Source of the DNA: Euphorbia lathyris
Taxonomy: Eukaryota; Streptophyta; Magnoliopsida; Malpighiales; Euphorbiaceae
Direction of reading: 5' to 3'
DNA: 64,000 nt
Assembly (NCBI RefSeq): GCF_963576675.1
Contig: NC_088916.1
Span: 55,615,001-55,679,000, forward strand
A model generated the notes under the pieces. That model ran no database searches and was not told the DNA's origin. It worked only from the letters and a program-made list of their open reading frames with translations. The translations under genes were made by a program, and so were the position numbers. This document shows, piece by piece, positions 59,198 through 64,000 of this stretch (the first letter of the stretch is position 1; each line of letters starts with the position of its first letter).

Positions 59198-60233
59198 CTA
59201 GGGTGGAGGCGGAGGAGGATGCCCGTTGATGTTGAAATGTGTGAAGAACGCGTTGGTGAAGGCGTCAAAATTAGCCCGATCCTCACACCGTTGGGCCTCG
59301 AGGGAATCGAAGCGAGTGGTGAAGGTGGAATGGTCCATGAGGCGATTGGCCTCAAGGGTGTCGAAGCGGGTGGTGAGAGTGGCGTTGAGGTTGGCGAATT
59401 GAGAATCGTAGTGGGCACGATCTTGACGTTGTTGGCCTTCCAAGGAGTCCAACCGGGCATATATGGAGTTGAAGTCATGATTGGGCGGTGGGCTAAAGTT
59501 TAGGCCCATGTCCGAGTCCGATTCCTCGTCCTCGTCGTCTTGGGGTTGGGCTGCCCCTGAACTCTCACCCGGGCCGGAGGTAGGGAGCTTGAGTGATTGA
59601 AGGCATTTTTCTCCAAGGTCCACGACTCCAAGTTGGGAAGGCGGTCAAGGGCAGCTTCGCCAAGAGCGGAGGTGGCGAAGATGGTGATGAGATGACCCAA
59701 CCCGAGTTTGCCACGTTTTCGGGTGGGCATGTGGTGGAGTTGGATGGCCACAAGGTAGGAAAGGTCGTAAGTGAGGCCGTTTGCACAACAATAGAGGGCC
59801 AAAAGCTCGTGCTTATTGACCTTGGTGGACTCGGACTTCCCCGAGAAGTAGAAGGAGATGAAGCGGTGGAGAAGTTGGAGGATTGGATCGCGGATGCAGG
59901 CCGAGCGGAGGTTGGAGACATCATAATCGTCGGACCCAGTGATGGAGGTCCAAAAATCATGAGAGGAGACACCCTCGGGCCATTGCGCTATGCCGTCCTC
60001 CGCTTGACGGGTGAAATGGTTGCGGAGCCATTGTGTGTCAATGGAGAAGGGGTGGTTGTGAAGGCGGAAGTTGAAGAGGGTGGCTCCGGGAACATTATTA
60101 GATTCTAGGGTGGTGTAGAACTCCACGACCAACGAAGAATAAACGTGGTGGCGTGCTCGATAGTGATCGAGCCAATTTAGAGCGCGGAGGCGGGCCTCGA
60201 AAGCACCGCCAACATCGTAGCGATCAAGAACGC
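59198..60233 (-). pseudogene. envelope-position protein of the right-hand Athila element, main part
   Basis: Continuation of the ORF1-like gene below the solo LTR. It has the family order VLDRYD, hydrophobic VVEFYTTL, FRLHNHPFSI, LLHRFISFYFSG, HLITIFATSALG. A frameshift near 59620 separates this domain from a Gly/Asp-rich linker and a C-terminal coiled coil with three similar turns (RLDSLEGQQ, RFDTLEANR, RFDSLEAQR) ending in polyproline. The gene lost function through the LTR insertion and this shift. Confidence 0.8.
60229..60233. repeat. target site duplication, left copy (AACGC)
   Basis: Identical to 62915-62919, flanking the solo LTR. Confidence 0.9.
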
Positions 60234-62914
60234 TGTAGATACCCATTTTTGTCCGGGACATTTTTTAAACCTTAACTAATTATATTTGGAATTCTAACGA
60301 ATTCGTGAATTATATTAGAAATGCAAACTTTCAATTACAAGTATAATTTATTAAGAAAATTATATTTTATACCAATTTTTTATATCTCGGTATAATTATC
60401 ACATTAAATCCGAGATGTGATTTATTGGAATAGAAATATTTTTCAAGTTATAAATTATATTTGAAATATAATGTGATGTGTTCTAAATATGAGTCTTGAA
60501 ATTGTTATATTTTAAATTTATTAGTTAAATTCAACTTGTACCTAATTGATTAGAATAATTTTCCAATTTTAATTCATTAGTTGTGAAATTATATTGGAAA
60601 TCCCTATAATCTAAGTACAAAGCTATGACAAAATCAATTTTTAAAGTTATCCATAATTACTTTTAAAATGATTTTGGTTTATCAATTATATTTAGGATAT
60701 AATTTCCAAAATTATCTTACATCAAATGAATTAATAAACTGAAAAAATAATGGAATAAAAATAAAATAGAGTACATTATCAAAAAATAAGATAAAATGTT
60801 ATTATTAAGAAAAATAAATTTTACATTTTTAAATTAATTAATTTCAATGTTTTACAGACACAGCAATCCAAAGTACAGCCAAGCCAACCTACAATCCAAA
60901 ACTCAAAGGCAGAGAATGACAAATTTCAACATCTTGAAAAACAGCTACTCCATCTTGGGACACAGCCACTGCATGCTGAAGTCTGAAATTAGCAAGAGAC
61001 TCATGTGACTACTTGGCTTGAATCCAAGAGGAGAAGAAGAAGCCAAGGTTGGGCAGCCTGCACCTTGAAACCAGCCACTGCACTGCAGAAGATTAGACAA
61101 TACATCACAACAGGACAACCTTTGGCATCTATAAATGGATGAGGCTGGACCTGTAAAAAGAGGAGAGGAAAAAAGAACATTAGAGCAGAAAGAGGAAAAC
61201 CCAAAAAAGGAAGCAAAAATCAGCAAGAAAAGAGCAAGAAAAAACAGAAAAACAAGCAAGAAAATGAGAGGCAACATCTACTAAACATGTAATAGGGAGG
61301 GTTCTACATTTTAGAGAGAGGATTTGAATTGTACTTTCTTTCAAGAATCAAACCTTCTGTGCTGAGGGTTCTTGGCTGTAAAAATCTATCTGTAATCAAG
61401 GAGCATTCTAACTAAGGATTTCCAGGCTCAAAATCAATCCTACTTTGTAAGGTTCAGGATGGCCTGTCAATCGGAAGCTATTCCAGTTCGCCGACAGTCG
61501 AGCTAAAATGTAAAAAACGGTAGGTCTTAGTAAACAACCAGAGAAAAATGAATCAAATTTCTATACAAAAATCTAAGATCGCGAAACTGGTACCTGAAGA
61601 AATACGGAAACACCGACACGCAGACCCGATCGTCTCCGGTTACCCCTATCGTCGGCGGAGCTGCCGCCGCGGTGGATCGAAATGAGCGACGAAGGCGAAC
61701 GAAGCCGGCGTTACCGATGTAGCCGGATTCAGAAGAGACGGCGGCCGGTCGGATGACTGCTGCTCTTCTTCTTGTTAAACGGCAAAAAATTTGAGAGAGG
61801 AGGAGAGAGAGGAGGCGGTGTGAATAGGGTTAGAATACAACCCTAATCCGTAATGTGAGAGCTTATCTCACTGCTTTTGTATTATTCCGAATTGAACCCC
61901 CTAATTATTCAATCCTAATGCACACTGACCCAACCTTTTAAAATTAAATTCAATTATGCCCTTTTGCTATCACAATTGCCACCCCCTACTTATCTAAGCT
62001 TCAATTTAATCCATTCTCTTTAATAATTGATAAATAATTTAATTAGTTAATTTATAATTTATATTAGATTAACTTAGGTCAATTAAGACATTTAGGTTAA
62101 TTAGCTAATTATTTCTACTTTTGGTGCAATTTAATCATTGCACTAATTTATCCTTTTATTAAACAACTATCTCGATCACTGAATAGTGGTTCGTATAAAT
62201 AATTAATAAGTCGTATATCATTATGTTTTAATAAATATAATAATTTTCTCTTGACAATCCCATTAAAACTATGTTTTTTATCAACAAACATTAATAATAT
62301 ACAACTTCCTTTATCAAGTTTTGATCGCTGAATAGCGGTCATATGACGAACATATTACCTCGATCACTGAATAGTGATCCGTATAAATAAACGATAAATA
62401 ATTGAGACCGATTATTATATTTTAATACATTATTATGTTTTAATATTCGATCGTCGTATAACGATTATATAACAATCATATCATATTGGTCACTGGATAG
62501 TGATCTCGATAAACATACGACAAAAACCTTGCGAGCGTTGTCAATAGCTTGAATATATACGACTAATGACTCTCCAAAGCAATAATAAACACAAACACAT
62601 AAAAGCAAGCATGTAGAAATACAACAGTACCGATTTATCGGGCGGGGTAGGGTGAGATTACGTCTCTTCCCTACACGTAACCGGAAACCGAGCTTAGAAT
62701 CATCGCAGACCACTACCTTATCCGAACTTACCCGAATGGGTCAATTTGGAATCAAATCGGTGTCCAATCAGACCGTCAAACTGATTGGTGGCGACTCGAA
62801 AAACCCATTGGACCAGTCTCATTGGAGGGACTATCCAGCACCATTGATAAACCAGTAGAGCGGGAGCCATAATCAAAGATAAACAGTTCGCAGTCCGCGG
62901 GCACGGGCACGACA
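60234..62914 (+). mobile_element. solo LTR of a Tat-like element (2681 bp)
   Basis: Starts TGTAGATACCC (compare TGTAGACACC of the Tat LTR above) and ends CACGACA. It is flanked by the perfect duplication AACGC (60229-60233 and 62915-62919). It contains TATAAATG near 61131 and GGTGGCGACTC near the 3' end, as in the Tat LTR. No internal coding region is present. The left part is AT-rich, with a GC-rich island at 61600-61760. Confidence 0.88.
62165..62515 (+). repeat. short palindromic repeats in the solo LTR
   Basis: Five diverged copies of the palindrome GATCACTGAATAGTGATC (near 62174, 62324, 62364, 62449 and 62484), most followed by a CGTATAAAT- or CATATAAC-like tail. Confidence 0.7.
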
Positions 62915-62919
62915 AACGC
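62915..62919. repeat. target site duplication, right copy (AACGC)
   Basis: Identical to 60229-60233. Confidence 0.9.
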
Positions 62920-63145
62920 TACGTTCGATGTACGGGAGTTCCATTACATGGGCAGTGGAGAGTGTTTGGTAGGATTGGGCCTCTTCTTCGGTGAGAAGAT
63001 GGAAAGGAGCACGATATTGGCGGGTGAGTGGTGGTGTTCCTTCTCGTTCGGGGGGTGGTGGTGATTGGCGTGGTTGGGAACGAGAAGTATGGGCCCGAGT
63101 AGACCGCGGGGGGCGCATATCGGCGATATGCTTGCGTCTTGCCAT
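62915..63145 (-). pseudogene. envelope-position protein of the right-hand Athila element, N-terminus
   Basis: Starts at the ATG of MARRKHIADM, like MPRTK of the other Athila copy. A basic, Pro/Ser-rich N-terminus is followed by FHLLTEEEAQSYQTLS, which aligns with the start of the ORF1-like domain. The last codon falls on the AACGC duplication. Counting one copy of the duplication, the frame matches the segment at 60228 and below exactly. Confidence 0.85.
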
Positions 63146-63280
63146 GGTGTTAGTGAGGGATTGAGAAAGAATGTAGGAAGAGTGTGGGGAGTAAGGGTGA
63201 GTTATGAGGGAGAAGAAGGAAAAAGGGAGGAGTATATATAGGGGAGGAGTGGAATTCCAAGGGATTCTCGGAATTCCAGG

Positions 63281-63940
63281 AGGGGTACGCGGGGTATGAA
63301 GGGGCCACGCCACGCGTATCGTACCCTCTGATTTTATTTGACGCAAAATCGTCAAGGTACGCGGGGCGTGACTGGGAGCACGCCTCGCGTACCGCGTCTC
63401 CTAGCCAAAAATTGGTGGGAGAAAGGCGAGAACGCGGGGCGTACATGGGGGTACGCCCCGCGTGGAAAAAGGACAAACATAAGTTTTAAGGGGTTTTTTA
63501 AATTTTTATGGATTTTAATTGTTATTTAATGTTTTTATTATTTTAATAAATAATTAAGAGGGTGGTTAAAATTAATGAAGAGGGAAGTTTAAGAAATTTG
63601 AATTTGAAAAGGTGAAAGGTGATTGGAGGGAAGAAGAGGTGGAGTGTGGAAGTGGGAAAGATTTATGGGGAAGAGGAGAGAGTGATGGGAAAGGTGGAAG
63701 GGGAAAAAGGCTGCCATGGGGAGTTGCAATTCGCAACTCCCCTAGGATACGCGGGGCGTGCCCTATGGGGCGCCCCGTGTGTCCAATACGTGGCGTTTAT
63801 TTGAGAGGGGGCTAACTGCCGAAGGTTACGCGGGGCGTGGTAGGACGGGCGCCCCTCGTAACGCGTCTTGTATTTCGGAAAAGGGACAGACACACAACTG
63901 CGCGGGGCGTACTGGTGTATACGCTCCGCGTGGCCTATTT
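63281..63940. other. six GC-rich hairpins 5' of the envelope-like gene
   Basis: Pairs of ACGCGGGGCGT and ACGCCCCGCGT variants at about 63281-63320, 63357-63393, 63430-63463, 63747-63783, 63825-63865 and 63898-63933, spaced by AT-rich DNA. No gene is supported from 63146 to 64000. Confidence 0.75.
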
Positions 63941-64000
63941 TTGGATTAAAAATGGGATTTGTTTTTCTTTTGATTTATGAGGCGGAAAGGAAGATAAAAA

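Larger units (their letters stand above)
55609..64000 (-). mobile_element. second Athila-type LTR retrotransposon, minus strand, continuing past the window
   Basis: The 3' LTR ends to the left, the polypurine tract is at 57312-57325, and an ATHILA ORF1-like gene reads leftward. GC-rich hairpins occur at the same relative places as in the first Athila element. pol and the 5' LTR should lie beyond 64000. A solo LTR interrupts the envelope-like gene. Confidence 0.8.

Noticed and set aside
59593..60108. 171-codon plus-strand frame
   Set aside because: Shadow of the envelope-like gene on the opposite strand.
63612..63949. Gly/Arg-rich small frames near the right end
   Set aside because: Produced by purine-rich and GC-hairpin sequence of the Athila element.

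Overview
This is plant nuclear DNA, almost certainly from a eudicot. The window is mostly nested and decayed LTR retrotransposons, two LINEs and smaller repeats. About 6 kb in the middle holds two ordinary host genes: a plastid LON-domain protein and an XBCP3-type papain-family protease with plant-type introns. I cannot name the species.

Left part (1-43.8 kb) is a nest at least three insertions deep. The oldest layer is a LINE on the minus strand (ORF2 and ORF1, 40984-about 43800). A Sirevirus-type Ty1/Copia element (plus strand, 18185-40983, 3' LTR 39554-40983) inserted into the LINE's reverse transcriptase. Two elements later inserted into that Copia element's gag. One is a Tat/Ogre-lineage Ty3/Gypsy element (1-18184; the window starts 17 bp inside its 5' LTR). 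The other is an Athila-lineage element (19326-33037) with identical-length 1485 bp LTRs and a perfect ATAAA target duplication. The 5' part of the Copia element and the rest of the LINE should lie left of the window.

The Tat element has gag with unusual extra gag-like modules, then protease, RT, two RNase H domains and integrase. After these come a set of stem-loops, a six-exon gene on the opposite strand with a plant mobile domain and its own TATA box, a 21-copy 39-bp repeat array, and a 3088 bp 3' LTR. That LTR has a phased array of palindromes just upstream of its TATA box. The Athila element carries one gag-pol frame followed by two related envelope-position (ATHILA ORF1-like) genes. The Copia element keeps gag, RT-RNase H and a long envelope-like ORF, but has lost most of protease and all of integrase.

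Middle (44-53 kb): the LON-domain gene (44675-45517, plus) follows a G-box-rich upstream region. The XBCP3-like gene (50325-47891, minus) has five exons with canonical splice sites. A second, badly decayed LINE remnant follows (52850-50690, minus).

Right part (53.5-64 kb): a 1.3 kb inverted-repeat (foldback-like) element, a MITE-like inverted repeat, then a second Athila-type element on the minus strand. Its 3' LTR is at about 55.61-57.31 kb and its pol should lie right of the window. Its envelope-like gene is split by a 2681 bp solo LTR (60234-62914) with a perfect AACGC target duplication.

The most striking cross-cutting pattern is that each LTR element carries its own set of GC-rich or perfect palindromes, at promoter-proximal and envelope-flanking positions, with a different sequence in every family. 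The second is the tandem gag-like modules of the Tat element.
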